Positions 1 to 8,709 of a DNA stretch of 64,000 nt are shown piece by piece. The translations under genes were made by a program, and so were the position numbers. The stretch is from Actinomycetospora cinnamomea (GTDB lineage: Bacteria; Actinomycetota; Actinomycetes; Mycobacteriales; Pseudonocardiaceae), in NCBI RefSeq assembly GCF_003096675.1, contig NZ_QEKW01000001.1:806001-870000 (forward strand), given 5' to 3'. A model generated the notes under the pieces. The model searched no databases, was not told where the DNA came from, and worked only from the letters and a program-made list of their open reading frames with translations. Position 1 is the first letter of the stretch. Each line of letters begins with the position of its first letter.

Positions 1-111
1 CCCCGTCCCGTCGCCGACGACGGTGGTCTCGAAGCCCTCGCCCTGCAGGACGATCGTCAGCATCTCCGCCAGGGAGGCATCGTCGTCCACCACGAGGATC
101 CGCGCGCTCAT
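1..111 (-). CDS. mtrA: Response regulator MtrA, N-terminal part only
   Basis: The reverse strand from 111 encodes the first 37 residues of a receiver domain, beginning MSARILVVDDDASLAEMLTI. The DDD cluster at residues 9-11 forms the acidic pocket; the phosphoacceptor aspartate lies beyond the window edge. The text matches mycobacterial MtrA almost residue for residue, the essential regulator paired with MtrB that controls cell-wall and division genes. The ATG overlaps the tmk stop (ATGA, 108-111), so the two are probably translationally coupled, the same tmk-mtrA order as in mycobacteria. The gene is cut by the window edge, not broken. Confidence 0.93.
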   Translation of the reverse strand, partial: MSARILVVDDDASLAEMLTIVLQGEGFETTVVGDGTG

Positions 112-824
112 GTCTCAATGGTGTCACTTCTCACCGACGATCCGGAGGCGACGTCGCACCTGGAGGACCCGGAGAGCCAGAACTCCACCATCGCTTCCGC
201 CGTTCGGGTGACCTCCGCGCGGTCGCCCTCGGCCCCGACGACCGACCAGGGGGCGAGCCACGAGCGCTCGACCAGCTGGTCGTAGACCGCGGCGCAGCGG
301 GCCTGCAGCGCCGCATCGGCCTCGTACCCGTCCGGCGTGCGGGTCGGGTCGGCGGCGGCACGGTCGCGCACGCGCTGCGCGGCGAGCTCGCCCGGCACGC
401 GCACGAGCACCTGGGCGTCGGGCACCGGCACCCCGAGACGCTCCACCTCGAGCGCGTGCACCCACGCCACGAACGGCCCGTCGACGTCCTCGCCACGCCG
501 GGCCGCGCCGTAGGCGGCGTTGGAGGCGACGTAGCGGTCGACGAGCACGAGGTCCTGGGTCGCGCGGGCCCGGCGGACGTCCTCGGCGGCGCCGGCCCGG
601 TCGAGCGCGAAGAGCACGGCCATCGCGTGCACCGAGTCGCGCAGGTCGCCGTGCGCGCCGTGCAGCGCCTCGCCCGCGAGCCCCGCGTGGACGTCGGCGT
701 CGTAGCGGGGGAACGCGAGCGTCTCGACGACCGCGCCCCGGCGGAGGGCGGCGTCGGCGAGCGCCCCGACCAGCGTCGCCTTGCCCGCCCCGTCGAGCCC
801 CTCGACGGCCACCACCACACCCAC
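108..824 (-). CDS. tmk: Thymidylate kinase (dTMP kinase)
   Basis: This 238-residue protein phosphorylates dTMP to dTDP in the cytoplasm for DNA synthesis. The P-loop GLDGAGKAT is at residues 9-17, and a VDRY motif follows near residue 96, typical of the family. Length is slightly above the usual 205-215 residues because of a serine-rich C-terminal tail that runs into the mtrA overlap. The GTG start at 824 has no ribosome site, but TAGGGT sits 6 nt upstream (831-836), suggesting leaderless transcription. It lies downstream of ahcY, separated by a terminator hairpin, and couples to mtrA through ATGA. Confidence 0.93.
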   Translation of the reverse strand: MGVVVAVEGLDGAGKATLVGALADAALRRGAVVETLAFPRYDADVHAGLAGEALHGAHGDLRDSVHAMAVLFALDRAGAAEDVRRARATQDLVLVDRYVASNAAYGAARRGEDVDGPFVAWVHALEVERLGVPVPDAQVLVRVPGELAAQRVRDRAAADPTRTPDGYEADAALQARCAAVYDQLVERSWLAPWSVVGAEGDRAEVTRTAEAMVEFWLSGSSRCDVASGSSVRSDTIET

Positions 825-830
825 GACAGC

Positions 831-836
831 ACCCTA
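831..836 (-). promoter_or_regulatory. -10 element for leaderless tmk
   Basis: TAGGGT on the minus strand lies 6 nt before the GTG of tmk, with no purine-rich ribosome site between. This spacing would put the transcript start on the start codon. Confidence 0.55.
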
Positions 837-859
837 TGCGCGCTCCCGGGAACGACCGA

Positions 860-898
860 AGGGCCCCGCCGCTCGAACGATCCGAGCGACGGGGCCCC
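860..898 (-). terminator. Hairpin terminator after ahcY
   Basis: Sixteen-base arms (860-875 and 883-898) pair with one mismatch around a 7-nt loop, just past the ahcY stop. No clear U-tract is seen, as is usual in high-GC actinomycetes. Confidence 0.7.
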
Positions 899-932
899 TG
901 GTGATTCAGCCCGCGATGATCAGCCGGTCATC

Positions 933-2420
933 TCAGTAGCGGTAGTGATCGGGCTTGTACGGGCCCTCGACGTCGACGCCGATGTACTCCGCCTGGTCCT
1001 TGGTGAGCTTGGTCAGCTCGCCGCCCAGGGCCTCGACGTGCACCTTCGCGACCTTCTCGTCGAGGTGCTTGGGCAGGCGGTAGACGCCGAGCGGGTACTC
1101 GTCGTTCTTCGTGAACAGCTCGATCTGGGCGATCGTCTGGTTCGAGAACGAGTTCGACATGACGAAGCTCGGGTGCCCGGTGGCGTTGCCGAGGTTCAGC
1201 AGCCGGCCCTCGGACAGGATGATCACCGAGTGGCCGTCGGAGAAACGCCACTCGTCGACCTGCGGCTTGACGTTGAGCCGCTGCGCCTCCCCCGACTTCT
1301 CCAGCTTCTCCATCTGGATCTCGTTGTCGAAGTGCCCGATGTTGCCCAGGATCGCCTGGTGCTTCATCCGGCGCATGTGGTCCAGGGTGACGATGTCCTT
1401 GTTGCCGGTCGTCGTGATGACGATGTCGGCGGACTCGATGACGTTGTCGAGCGTGTCGACGTCGTAGCCCTCCATGAGGGCCTGCAGCGCGCAGATCGGG
1501 TCCGCCTCGGTGACGGTCACGCGGGCGCCCTGGCCGCGCAGCGACTCGGCCGAGCCCTTGCCGACGTCACCGAAGCCGCAGATCACGGCCTTCTTGCCGG
1601 AGATGAGCACGTCCACGGCACGGTTGATGCCGTCGACGAGCGAGTGCCGGCAGCCGTACTTGTTGTCGAACTTCGACTTCGTGACCGAGTCGTTGACGTT
1701 GATCGCCGGGAAGAGGAGCTTGTCCTCGTTGAAGAACTCGTAGAGCCGGTGGACGCCGGTCGTCGTCTCCTCGGTGACGCCGCGGATGCCCGACGCGACC
1801 TTGGTCCAGTGCTGCGGGTCCTCCTCGAGCGAGCGGCGCAGGGTGGCGAGCACGACCTGGTACTCGGCGGGGTCGTCGTCGGTGGCCGAGGGGACGACGC
1901 CGGCCTTCTCGAACTCGACGCCCTTGTGCACGAGCATCGTGGCGTCGCCGCCGTCGTCGAGGATCATGTTGGGCCCGCGGGTGTCGCTGTCACGCCACGC
2001 GAGCATCTGCTCCATGCACCACCAGTACTCCTCCAGCGTCTCGCCCTTCCAGGCGAAGCAGGCGATGCCCTGGGGGTTCTCGGGGGTGCCGTGCGGGCCG
2101 ACGACGACCGCGGCGGCGGCGTGGTCCTGGGTGGAGAAGATGTTGCAGGAGGCCCAGCGGACCTCGGCACCGAGCTCGACCAGCGTCTCGATGAGCACGG
2201 CGGTCTGGACCGTCATGTGCAGCGAGCCGGAGACGCGCGCGCCGTGCAGCGGCTTCGCCTCCGCGTACTCGCGGCGCAGCGCCATCAGGCCGGGCATCTC
2301 GTGCTCGGCGAGCCGGATCTCGCGGCGCCCGAAGTCGGCCTCCGAGAGGTCGGCGACGGCGAAGTCGATGCCGTTCCGTTCCGTGTACTTGTCGTTGACG
2401 GTGCCCACTGCGTTCGTCAT
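933..2420 (-). CDS. ahcY: S-adenosylhomocysteine hydrolase
   Basis: This 495-residue enzyme splits S-adenosylhomocysteine into adenosine and homocysteine, relieving product inhibition of methyltransferases. The NAD-binding GFGDVGKG is at residues 282-289, the substrate segment [16 protein letters not shown] at 241-256, and the C-terminus KPDHYRY is the family signature that reaches into the partner subunit. Length equals the M. tuberculosis SahH. ATG 2420 was chosen because GAGGAG lies just before it, although spacing is short; GTG at 2408 is an alternative. An upstream open frame to 2861 is not homologous and was dropped. A strong hairpin lies 70-115 nt upstream. Confidence 0.97.
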   Translation of the reverse strand: MTNAVGTVNDKYTERNGIDFAVADLSEADFGRREIRLAEHEMPGLMALRREYAEAKPLHGARVSGSLHMTVQTAVLIETLVELGAEVRWASCNIFSTQDHAAAAVVVGPHGTPENPQGIACFAWKGETLEEYWWCMEQMLAWRDSDTRGPNMILDDGGDATMLVHKGVEFEKAGVVPSATDDDPAEYQVVLATLRRSLEEDPQHWTKVASGIRGVTEETTTGVHRLYEFFNEDKLLFPAINVNDSVTKSKFDNKYGCRHSLVDGINRAVDVLISGKKAVICGFGDVGKGSAESLRGQGARVTVTEADPICALQALMEGYDVDTLDNVIESADIVITTTGNKDIVTLDHMRRMKHQAILGNIGHFDNEIQMEKLEKSGEAQRLNVKPQVDEWRFSDGHSVIILSEGRLLNLGNATGHPSFVMSNSFSNQTIAQIELFTKNDEYPLGVYRLPKHLDEKVAKVHVEALGGELTKLTKDQAEYIGVDVEGPYKPDHYRY

Positions 2421-2489
2421 GACTCCTCGTCTTCTCGGGTCGTCTTCTCGGGGTCGCGGCGGTGGACCGTGGGGCCCCACCCGTGCCGA

Positions 2490-2535
2490 GGCGTGTCTCG
2501 ACCGAGAGCTCTCGACCGGCGGGTCGGGACACGCC
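2490..2535 (-). promoter_or_regulatory. Stem-loop in the ahcY leader
   Basis: GGCGTGTC (2490-2497) and GACACGCC (2528-2535) pair perfectly and enclose the 12-bp palindrome CGAGAGCTCTCG (2503-2514). It would lie in the 5' leader of ahcY, 70 nt before the ATG. It could be a regulatory RNA element or an operator. I could not match it to the known SAH riboswitch core. Confidence 0.4.
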
Positions 2536-2673
2536 GGGAGGTCACGGGAGCGGGAGCACGGTTCACCACCATCCACAGGCGCCCTTGCGATGGTGCGGAC
2601 CACTGACGAGCGTGGCGGACGGTCCGGGGTGGCCCCGGGGCGTCCGTTGCAGCGCCACTCGCCAGCTTCCGTT

Positions 2674-2688
2674 CGCACGTGACGTGCG
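2674..2688. promoter_or_regulatory. Perfect 15-nt palindrome, candidate operator
   Basis: CGCACGT and ACGTGCG flank a single G. It sits mid-way between divergent ahcY and the acyl-CoA synthetase gene, as expected of a transcription-factor site. Confidence 0.4.
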
Positions 2689-2901
2689 ATCGATGCCGTG
2701 CACCAAGTGCAGCACAGGCCCCATACCCGGTCAACCGTGCCGGGCCGGTGTCGGCGTCCGGACCTGCGACGACGTGCCGCGTCCCCGCAGGTCGTCGACA
2801 TCGGCGCCGCTTCGGCGTCAGCCCGGTCACACCGCTCGGTCGGGCGGCCACCCGCCGTCACCGGTCGTACGACGACACGGCGACGACACGCGCCGGAGCC
2901 G

Positions 2902-2907
2902 TAGGAT
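2902..2907 (+). promoter_or_regulatory. Candidate -10 for the acyl-CoA synthetase gene
   Basis: TAGGAT fits TANNNT and lies about 37 nt before the GTG start, leaving room for the GGAGG ribosome site at 2931-2935. No convincing -35 is seen. Confidence 0.35.
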
Positions 2908-2943
2908 CAGTGACCGGAACCACACGACAGGGAGGCCCCGCCA

Positions 2944-4566
2944 GTGCTCGGACAGATGCAGGACTACCCCCTCGCCCTGCCCCACGTCTTCCACCGCGCG
3001 GAGCAGCTGTTCGCCCACAAGCCGATCGTCGGCGTCGGCGCCGGCGGCACGGTGCACCGCACCGACTACCGGGCCTGGGCCGAGCGCGTGCGCCGCGCCG
3101 CCGCCGCCCTCGACGCCCTCGGGGTGTCCGCGGAGGGCCGCGTCGGCACGTTCTGCTGGAACACCCCGGCCCACCTCGAGCTCTACTTCGCCGTGCCGTG
3201 CAGCGGACGCGTGCTGCACACGCTGAACATCCGCCTGTTCACCGAACAGCTCGTCTACATCGCGAACCACGCCGAGGACGAGGTCGTCTTCGTCGACCGC
3301 TCCCTGTTCGGCCAGTTCTGGCCGCACGTGGACCAGATGACCACGGTCCGCAAGGTGATCGTCATCGACGACGGCTCGGACACCGCGATCCCCGACGACG
3401 AGCGCATCACCCGCTACGACGCGCTGCTCGACTCCGTGGAGCCGTTCCCGGGCCGCTTCGAGATCGCGGACGAGAACCAGGCCGCCGCGATGTGCTACAC
3501 GTCGGGCACCACCGGCAACCCGAAGGGCGTCGTCTACTCGCACCGCTCGACGGTGCTGCACTCCATCGCGGTGCTCATGGCCGACGTCGCCGGCCTCGTC
3601 GAGCGCGACGTGCTGCTGCCGGTCGTGCCGATGTTCCACGCCAACGCGTGGGGCACGCCCTACGCCGCGGTCTTCGCCGGCTCGTCGCTCGTCATGCCCG
3701 GCCCGAACATGACCCCGCCGGCCATCGCCGGCATCCTGCGCGACCACCACGTCACGGTCACCGCCGGCGTCCCGACGATCTGGATGGGCGTGCTGCCCGA
3801 GCTCTCGGAGGGCGACCTGCCGGACCTGCGCCTGCTGCTCTGCGGCGGCTCGGCGGTGCCGAAGTCCCTGTCGGAGGGCTGGCGGAAGAAGATCGGCCTG
3901 CCCATCACCCAGGCGTGGGGCATGACCGAGACCAGCCCGATCGCCACCACCGGCGTGCTGAAGAGCGTCCACGACGGGTTGTCCGACGACGAGCTCGCCG
4001 ACGTGCGCGCCACGGCGGGCACCCCGTCGCCGCTGGTCGACCTGCGCATCTGCGACCCCGACACCGGCGAGGTCCTGCCCTGGGACGGCGAGACCTCCGG
4101 CGAGCTCCAGTCCGCCGGCCCCTGGATCGCGGCCTCGTACTACCGCAACGAGGACGGCGGAAAGCAGTTCACCGAGGACGGCTGGCTGAAGACCGGTGAC
4201 GTCGCCGTCATCGACCCGTACGGCTACGTCAAGCTCGTCGACCGCACCAAGGATCTGGTGAAGTCCGGCGGCGAGTGGATCTCCTCGGTCGACCTGGAGA
4301 ACGAGATCATGGCGATGGACGGGGTCGCCGAGGCCGCGGTCATCGCGATCCCCGACGAGAAGTGGTCGGAGCGTCCGCTCGCCTGCGTGGTGCCCGAGGA
4401 GGGCGTGGAGCTCACCCGCGAGGCGGTGCTCGAGCACGTCGCCACGCGCGTGGCGAAGTGGCAGGTGCCCGACGACGTCGTGTTCATCGACGAGGTGCCC
4501 AAGACCTCGACCGGCAAGTTCTCGAAGAAGACCCTGCGGGAGAAGTTCGCGGGCCACCAGGCCTGA
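2944..4566 (+). CDS. Medium/long-chain acyl-CoA synthetase (FadD/AlkK type)
   Basis: This 540-residue adenylate-forming enzyme would activate fatty acids to acyl-CoA through an acyl-AMP. The phosphate-binding loop YTSGTTGNPKG is at residues 185-195, a WGMTETSP motif lies near residue 325, the hinge GDVAVIDPYGYVKLVDRTKD is near 420-438, and the catalytic-lysine region PKTSTGKFSKK is near the end. The GTG start is supported by GGAGG at 2931-2935. It is transcribed alone, divergent from ahcY, and ends in a strong terminator shared with the facing permease gene. Chain-length preference cannot be read from the sequence. Confidence 0.92.
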   Translation: MLGQMQDYPLALPHVFHRAEQLFAHKPIVGVGAGGTVHRTDYRAWAERVRRAAAALDALGVSAEGRVGTFCWNTPAHLELYFAVPCSGRVLHTLNIRLFTEQLVYIANHAEDEVVFVDRSLFGQFWPHVDQMTTVRKVIVIDDGSDTAIPDDERITRYDALLDSVEPFPGRFEIADENQAAAMCYTSGTTGNPKGVVYSHRSTVLHSIAVLMADVAGLVERDVLLPVVPMFHANAWGTPYAAVFAGSSLVMPGPNMTPPAIAGILRDHHVTVTAGVPTIWMGVLPELSEGDLPDLRLLLCGGSAVPKSLSEGWRKKIGLPITQAWGMTETSPIATTGVLKSVHDGLSDDELADVRATAGTPSPLVDLRICDPDTGEVLPWDGETSGELQSAGPWIAASYYRNEDGGKQFTEDGWLKTGDVAVIDPYGYVKLVDRTKDLVKSGGEWISSVDLENEIMAMDGVAEAAVIAIPDEKWSERPLACVVPEEGVELTREAVLEHVATRVAKWQVPDDVVFIDEVPKTSTGKFSKKTLREKFAGHQA

Positions 4567-4609
4567 CGGTGACGGCGGGGGCGCCGCGTCGGCGCCCCCG
4601 CCGCACCGT
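4566..4609. terminator. Bidirectional terminator between convergent genes
   Basis: ACGGTG plus a 13-base GC arm pair with their complements across a 4-5 nt loop, giving a 19-bp stem with one bulged A at 4572. It fills the gap between the acyl-CoA synthetase stop and the permease stop and can serve both strands. Confidence 0.85.
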
Positions 4610-6147
4610 CACTGCGGCTGGGTGGGCGCGGGGGTCGGGCCCGTCTCGCCGCGCTCCCGGCGCCCGAGCACCGAGTTCCGCCGCGAGTACACGAAGAAGA
4701 TCACGACTCCGAGCACCATCCAGACGACGAACCGGATCCACGTCTCGACGGTCAGGTTGATCATCAACCACACGCAGCTGAGCACCGCGAGCGCGGCGAC
4801 GACGGGCAGCCCCCGGACGGTGAAGCTGCGCGGCAGGTCGGGGCGGGCGCGGCGCAGGTAGACCGTGCCGGCGGCCACGAGCACGAACGCGAACAGCGTG
4901 CCGATGTTGACCATCGACTCGAGCTCGTCGGCGGGGAAGAAGCCGGCCAGCACCGCGCAGAACGTCCCGATGATGACCGTGATCTTCACGGGCGTGCCCC
5001 GCGATCCCACGCGCGCGAGGGTGCGCGGGAGCAGGCCGTCGCGGCTCATCGCGAAGAACACCCGGCTCTGGCCGAGCATGAGCACGAGGACGACGGTGGT
5101 GAGGCCGGCGATGGCGCCGATCGAGATGATCGTGGACGCCCAGTCCGCCCCGACCAGCGAGAACGCGGTGGCGAGCGTGGCGGTGTCACCGGTGGCGGGG
5201 TCGGTCGCCAGCTCGGTGTAGGGCACCATCCCCACGACGACCAGCGACGTCGCGACGTAGAGGACCGTGACGACCCCGAGCGAGCCGAGGATGCCGCGCG
5301 GCAGGTCCTTCTGCGGGTTGCGCGTCTCCTCGGCGGTGGTGGACACCGCGTCGAAGCCGATGAACGCGAAGAAGACCAGCGACGCACCCGCGAGCAGGCC
5401 GTAGATCCCGAAGGTCGAGCCCTCGCTGCCCGCCACCAGCGAGAGCAGCGAGGCGTCGAGCCCGCCCTCCGACGCCCGCTCGCCGCCCGACGGCGGGATG
5501 AACGGCGAGTAGTTCTGCGCCTGCACGTAGGCCAGACCCACGCCGATGACGAGCAGGACGACGAGCACCTTGATGCCGGTGACGACGGCGCTCACCCGGC
5601 TCGAGAGCTTGATGCCCGCCACGAGCACGGCCGTGAGCACCGCGATGACGAGGATCGCGCCCCAGTCGAACGTGAGCGGTCCCAGCTCGACCGACGCCCG
5701 CTCGGGCAGCCCGACCAGCGCGAAGATCTCGCCGAGGTAGGACGACCACGCCTTCGACACCACCGCGGCCCCGAGCGCGTACTCCAGGATGAGGTCCCAG
5801 CCGATGATCCACGCGATGAACTCGCCGAACGTGGCGTAGGAGAACGTGTACGCGCTGCCGGCCACCGGCACCGTCGAGGCGAACTCGGCGTAGCACAGAC
5901 CGGCGAACCCGCAGGCGATCGCGGCGATGACGAACGAGATCGCGATCGAGGGACCGGTGATGTCCCCGGCGACCCGCGCGGTGATGGTGAAGATGCCGGC
6001 GCCGATGAGCACCGAGACACCGAAGATCGTGAGGTCCAGTGCGCCGAGGTCGCGCCGGAGCTTGCTGTCCGGCTCGTCGGTGTCGGCGATGGACTGCTCG
6101 ACCGACTTCGTCCGGAAGATCCCGGATCGTGGGGTGGTCGCCGTCAT
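4609..6147 (-). CDS. APC-family amino-acid permease (cationic amino-acid transporter type)
   Basis: This 512-residue inner-membrane protein has about twelve hydrophobic segments. The first carries GVSVLIGAGIFTITA, the substrate-binding signature of APC transporters, and FIGFDAVSTTAEETRNPQKDLP in the middle is characteristic of the CAT subgroup. It probably imports basic amino acids by coupling to protons. ATG 6147 was chosen over an upstream in-frame start because GGGGAG lies 6-7 nt before it. The position after ahcY and before manA matches Rv3253c in M. tuberculosis. Substrate is inferred from the family only. Confidence 0.88.
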   Translation of the reverse strand: MTATTPRSGIFRTKSVEQSIADTDEPDSKLRRDLGALDLTIFGVSVLIGAGIFTITARVAGDITGPSIAISFVIAAIACGFAGLCYAEFASTVPVAGSAYTFSYATFGEFIAWIIGWDLILEYALGAAVVSKAWSSYLGEIFALVGLPERASVELGPLTFDWGAILVIAVLTAVLVAGIKLSSRVSAVVTGIKVLVVLLVIGVGLAYVQAQNYSPFIPPSGGERASEGGLDASLLSLVAGSEGSTFGIYGLLAGASLVFFAFIGFDAVSTTAEETRNPQKDLPRGILGSLGVVTVLYVATSLVVVGMVPYTELATDPATGDTATLATAFSLVGADWASTIISIGAIAGLTTVVLVLMLGQSRVFFAMSRDGLLPRTLARVGSRGTPVKITVIIGTFCAVLAGFFPADELESMVNIGTLFAFVLVAAGTVYLRRARPDLPRSFTVRGLPVVAALAVLSCVWLMINLTVETWIRFVVWMVLGVVIFFVYSRRNSVLGRRERGETGPTPAPTQPQ

Positions 6148-6310
6148 GCCCGCTCCCCCGCTCCCGCGTGCCCGCACGCGGCCGCCACCCCCTGTGGCGA
6201 CGGCGGGGACGTTACGCCCGGCAGGGCTCCCGCGAGGTCACCGAGGCCACCTTGCGTGGCGGAATCGTCACGCTGCGTGGGTGATTTGGGCGGATTCCCC
6301 CGCGGCGCCC

Positions 6311-6400
6311 GGACTCAGCTCGGCGTCGGGACTCAGCTCGGCGTCGGGACTCAGCTCGGCGTCGGGACTCAGCTCGGCGTCGGGACTCAGCTCGGCGTCG
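6311..6400. repeat. Five tandem copies of an 18-bp unit
   Basis: GGACTCAGCTCGGCGTCG is repeated five times without a mismatch (6311, 6329, 6347, 6365 and 6383). The last copy contains the stop and final codons of the CDF gene on the minus strand. As 18 is divisible by three, every copy presents the same in-frame stop. Confidence 0.97.
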
Positions 6401-7340
6401 GGTCCAGGGCGTCGTCGAGACCTGCCTCGGAGCCGGTGCGGTCGAGGTCGGGCTCCAGGTACACGATCCGGGCCTCGGGCATCGCCGAGCGCAGCCGTTC
6501 CTCGGCGTCGTCGATCGCCCGCGCCACGTCGGCCGTGGACAGCGAGGCGGGCACCGCGATCTTCGCCGCGACCAGCAGCTCCTCCGGACCGATGTACTGG
6601 GTCCGCAGGTGGATCACCCGCTCGACGGGCCCGCCGACCAGCGCGTCGGTGATCGCGTGGGCCCGCCGGTCGCTCACGCCCTCGCCGAGGAGCAGGCTCT
6701 TCGTCTCGATGATGAGGATGATCGCGATGACGCCGAGCAGGACACCGATGCAGATCGTGCCGATCGCGTCCCAGATGACGTCACCGGTCAGGACGGACAG
6801 GCCCACGCCGCCGAGGGCCAGGATCAGACCGACGAGCGCCCCGAGGTCCTCGAGCAGGACGACCGGCAGCTCGGGGTTGACCGAGTTCCGGATGAAGCCC
6901 CACCACGACTGGTCGCCCTTGAGCTCGCGCGACTCCTTGACCGCCGTGCGGAAGCTGTAGGTCTCCAGCGCGATCGCGACGACGAGGATCACGACGGCGA
7001 CGATCGGGCTGGTCAGCTCGTCGGAGCCGGAGAGCTTGTGGATGCCCTCGTACAGCGCGAACACGGAGCCGAGCGTGAAGATCAGCAGGGCGACGACGAA
7101 CGCGTAGAAGAACCGGTCGCGCCCGTAGCCGAACGGATGCTCGCGGTCGGCGGACCGCCGGGCCCGCTTGCGCCCGAGCAGCAGCAGGCCCTGGTTGCTC
7201 GTGTCGGCCACCGAGTGCACGCCCTCGGCGAGCATCGACGACGAACCGGTGATCGCGAAGCCGATGAACTTGGCCACGGCGATGCCGGCGTTGGCCGCGA
7301 GCGCGGCGAGGATCGCCTTGCCGCCTCCGGATGCGGACAC
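6387..7340 (-). CDS. Cation diffusion facilitator (CDF) metal-efflux transporter
   Basis: This 317-residue membrane protein should export a divalent metal such as zinc, manganese or iron against protons. It has the CDF pattern: a first helix with GSSSMLAEGVHSVADTSNQGLLLLG, a basic loop with the HPFGYG signature, several further helices, then a cytoplasmic C-terminal domain ending in an acidic stretch. The long form with this loop resembles the SLC30A9-like branch. A GGAGG ribosome site precedes the GTG start by 6 nt. The stop codon lies inside the fifth copy of an 18-bp tandem repeat. Metal specificity cannot be told. Confidence 0.9.
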   Translation of the reverse strand: MSASGGGKAILAALAANAGIAVAKFIGFAITGSSSMLAEGVHSVADTSNQGLLLLGRKRARRSADREHPFGYGRDRFFYAFVVALLIFTLGSVFALYEGIHKLSGSDELTSPIVAVVILVVAIALETYSFRTAVKESRELKGDQSWWGFIRNSVNPELPVVLLEDLGALVGLILALGGVGLSVLTGDVIWDAIGTICIGVLLGVIAIILIIETKSLLLGEGVSDRRAHAITDALVGGPVERVIHLRTQYIGPEELLVAAKIAVPASLSTADVARAIDDAEERLRSAMPEARIVYLEPDLDRTGSEAGLDDALDPTPS

Positions 7341-7423
7341 GGGCCCTCCAGGTGGACCGGTCGGGGTGTGGTGCCCGTGAAGGTAGCGCGAGCAGCGGCG
7401 CGGGGGTCAGGCGCGCCCGGGAC

Positions 7424-8680
7424 TCACGGGCAGAGGCCGTCGGCGGCGACGAACGCCAGCGCCGGGCGCTCGACCGGCTCGACCGTGACGGGCCCGTCGC
7501 AGGCCGGCACCCACGCCGCCGTGCCGCGCGCGACGACGTGCTCCTGCCCCCGCGCCGAGCGCAGGCGCACGCTGCCCGCCACCGCGATCGCGATGCGCGG
7601 GCCCTCCACGCCGAGGGCGACGGGGTCGGGCGGCGCGTCGTCGTCGGCGTCGTCGAACGCGCACCGCGCCAGGCTGAAGTACTCCGACGGCGCGTACCGC
7701 GTCACCGCGCCGGTCCCGTCCCCCTGCAGCAGCGGCGGCTCGCCCGGCGCGAAGTCCAGCACGCGGAGCAGCTCGGGCACGTCGACGTGCTTGGGTGTCA
7801 GGCCGCAGCGCAGGACGTTGTCGGAGTTGGCCATGAGCTCGACGCCGCAGCCCGACAGGTACGAGTGCGGCGAGCCCGCCGGTTGGTAGAGGCACTGTCC
7901 CGGCGCCAGGGACACGCGGTTGAGCAGCAGCGCGGCGAGCACGCCGGCGTCGCCGGGATAGCGCTCGCCGAGGTCGAGCAGCGTGCGGGCCTCGGCCGTG
8001 AAATCCCCCCGCTCGCGCACGTGCGCCACGCAGCCCTCGAGCAGCGCGGGCACGAGCTCGTCCACCGCGCGCTGGGGCAGCGTGATCCACGTGGTGAACA
8101 GCGCGCGCAGCCCGTCGGCGTCGGGCTGGGCCGCGAGCAGCTCGGTGTGGTGGTCGAGCGCACGCACGTCGAGGGCGCGCAGCAGCCGCACCGTGCCGTC
8201 CGCAGGCCGGAAGCCCGCGAGCGCGTGGAACTCGGTGAGCGCGCAGAGGATCTCCGGCTTGGGCAGCGGGTCGGGGTAGTTCCGCTCCGCCGCGGTGCGC
8301 GGCACGCCCGCGGCCTCCTCGCGCGCGTAGCCCGCCGCGGCCTGCTCGGCCGACGGGTGGGCCTGCAGGCTCAGCGGTTCCTCGGCGGCGAGCACCTTGA
8401 GCAGGTAGGGCAGCCGGCCCGACCAGCGCTCGCGGCGCGCCGGGCCGAGCGTGCCGAGGGGATCGGCCGCCAGGACGTCGGTCAGCGTCCGCACGCCGTC
8501 GGTGCCACCCGTGCCGCCGTCGGTGCCGTGCCCGTTCAGGCGCGAGGGCTCGTCGCGGTGCGCGCCGAGCCAGAGCTCGGCCTGCGGGTGCGGCGACGGG
8601 ACCTCCTCGCCCAGCAGCTCGGCGAGGTGCGTCCGTGAGCCCCACGTGTACGTGCGCACGCTGCCCCTGAGGACCTCCAC
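7424..8680 (-). CDS. manA: Mannose-6-phosphate isomerase, class I
   Basis: This 418-residue cupin enzyme interconverts fructose-6-phosphate and mannose-6-phosphate, feeding GDP-mannose for mannosylated envelope lipids and glycans. Zinc ligands are visible in QAHPS (residues 106-110) and KPEILCALTEF (141-151), and the active-site strand YQPAGSPHSYLSGCGVELMANSDNVLRCGLT fits type I PMI in two short pieces. The GTG start at 8680 was chosen by homology (EVLRGSVRTYTWGSRTHLA); AGAGG lies about 10 nt upstream. It is last in a minus-strand run manB, Trm112-like, SIS, manA, the order of Rv3257c-Rv3255c. Confidence 0.93.
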   Translation of the reverse strand: MEVLRGSVRTYTWGSRTHLAELLGEEVPSPHPQAELWLGAHRDEPSRLNGHGTDGGTGGTDGVRTLTDVLAADPLGTLGPARRERWSGRLPYLLKVLAAEEPLSLQAHPSAEQAAAGYAREEAAGVPRTAAERNYPDPLPKPEILCALTEFHALAGFRPADGTVRLLRALDVRALDHHTELLAAQPDADGLRALFTTWITLPQRAVDELVPALLEGCVAHVRERGDFTAEARTLLDLGERYPGDAGVLAALLLNRVSLAPGQCLYQPAGSPHSYLSGCGVELMANSDNVLRCGLTPKHVDVPELLRVLDFAPGEPPLLQGDGTGAVTRYAPSEYFSLARCAFDDADDDAPPDPVALGVEGPRIAIAVAGSVRLRSARGQEHVVARGTAAWVPACDGPVTVEPVERPALAFVAADGLCP

Positions 8681-8709
8681 GTCACAGTGCCTCTCTCGAG
8701 TACGGGTGT

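Larger units (their letters stand above)
2421..2943. other. 523-bp divergent intergenic region with hairpins and palindromes
   Basis: No gene is credible between ahcY and the acyl-CoA synthetase. The region holds a stem-loop (2490-2535), a 15-nt palindrome (2674-2688), a 7-bp inverted repeat GACCTGC/GCAGGTC (2761-2767 and 2787-2793) and a TAGGAT -10 candidate (2902-2907). It must carry promoters for both flanking genes. Confidence 0.7.

Noticed and set aside
2490-2535. SAH riboswitch
   Set aside because: The hairpin does not show the conserved core that I know for the SAH riboswitch family. It is kept only as an unassigned leader structure.
456-2606. Long plus-strand open frame (716 codons) opposite tmk and ahcY
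   Set aside because: It is the antisense shadow of real minus-strand genes in GC-rich DNA, with no family similarity and no ribosome site; the same holds for other long antisense frames, for example 15556-17664 and 46459-48414.
2421-2861. N-terminal extension of ahcY to a 642-residue frame
   Set aside because: The extension is not similar to SahH and contains the leader hairpin. ATG 2420 gives the usual 495-residue length.
6311-6400. CRISPR-like array or phase-variable switch that alters the protein
   Set aside because: No spacers exist, and the in-frame stop in each copy means copy-number change cannot extend the CDF protein.
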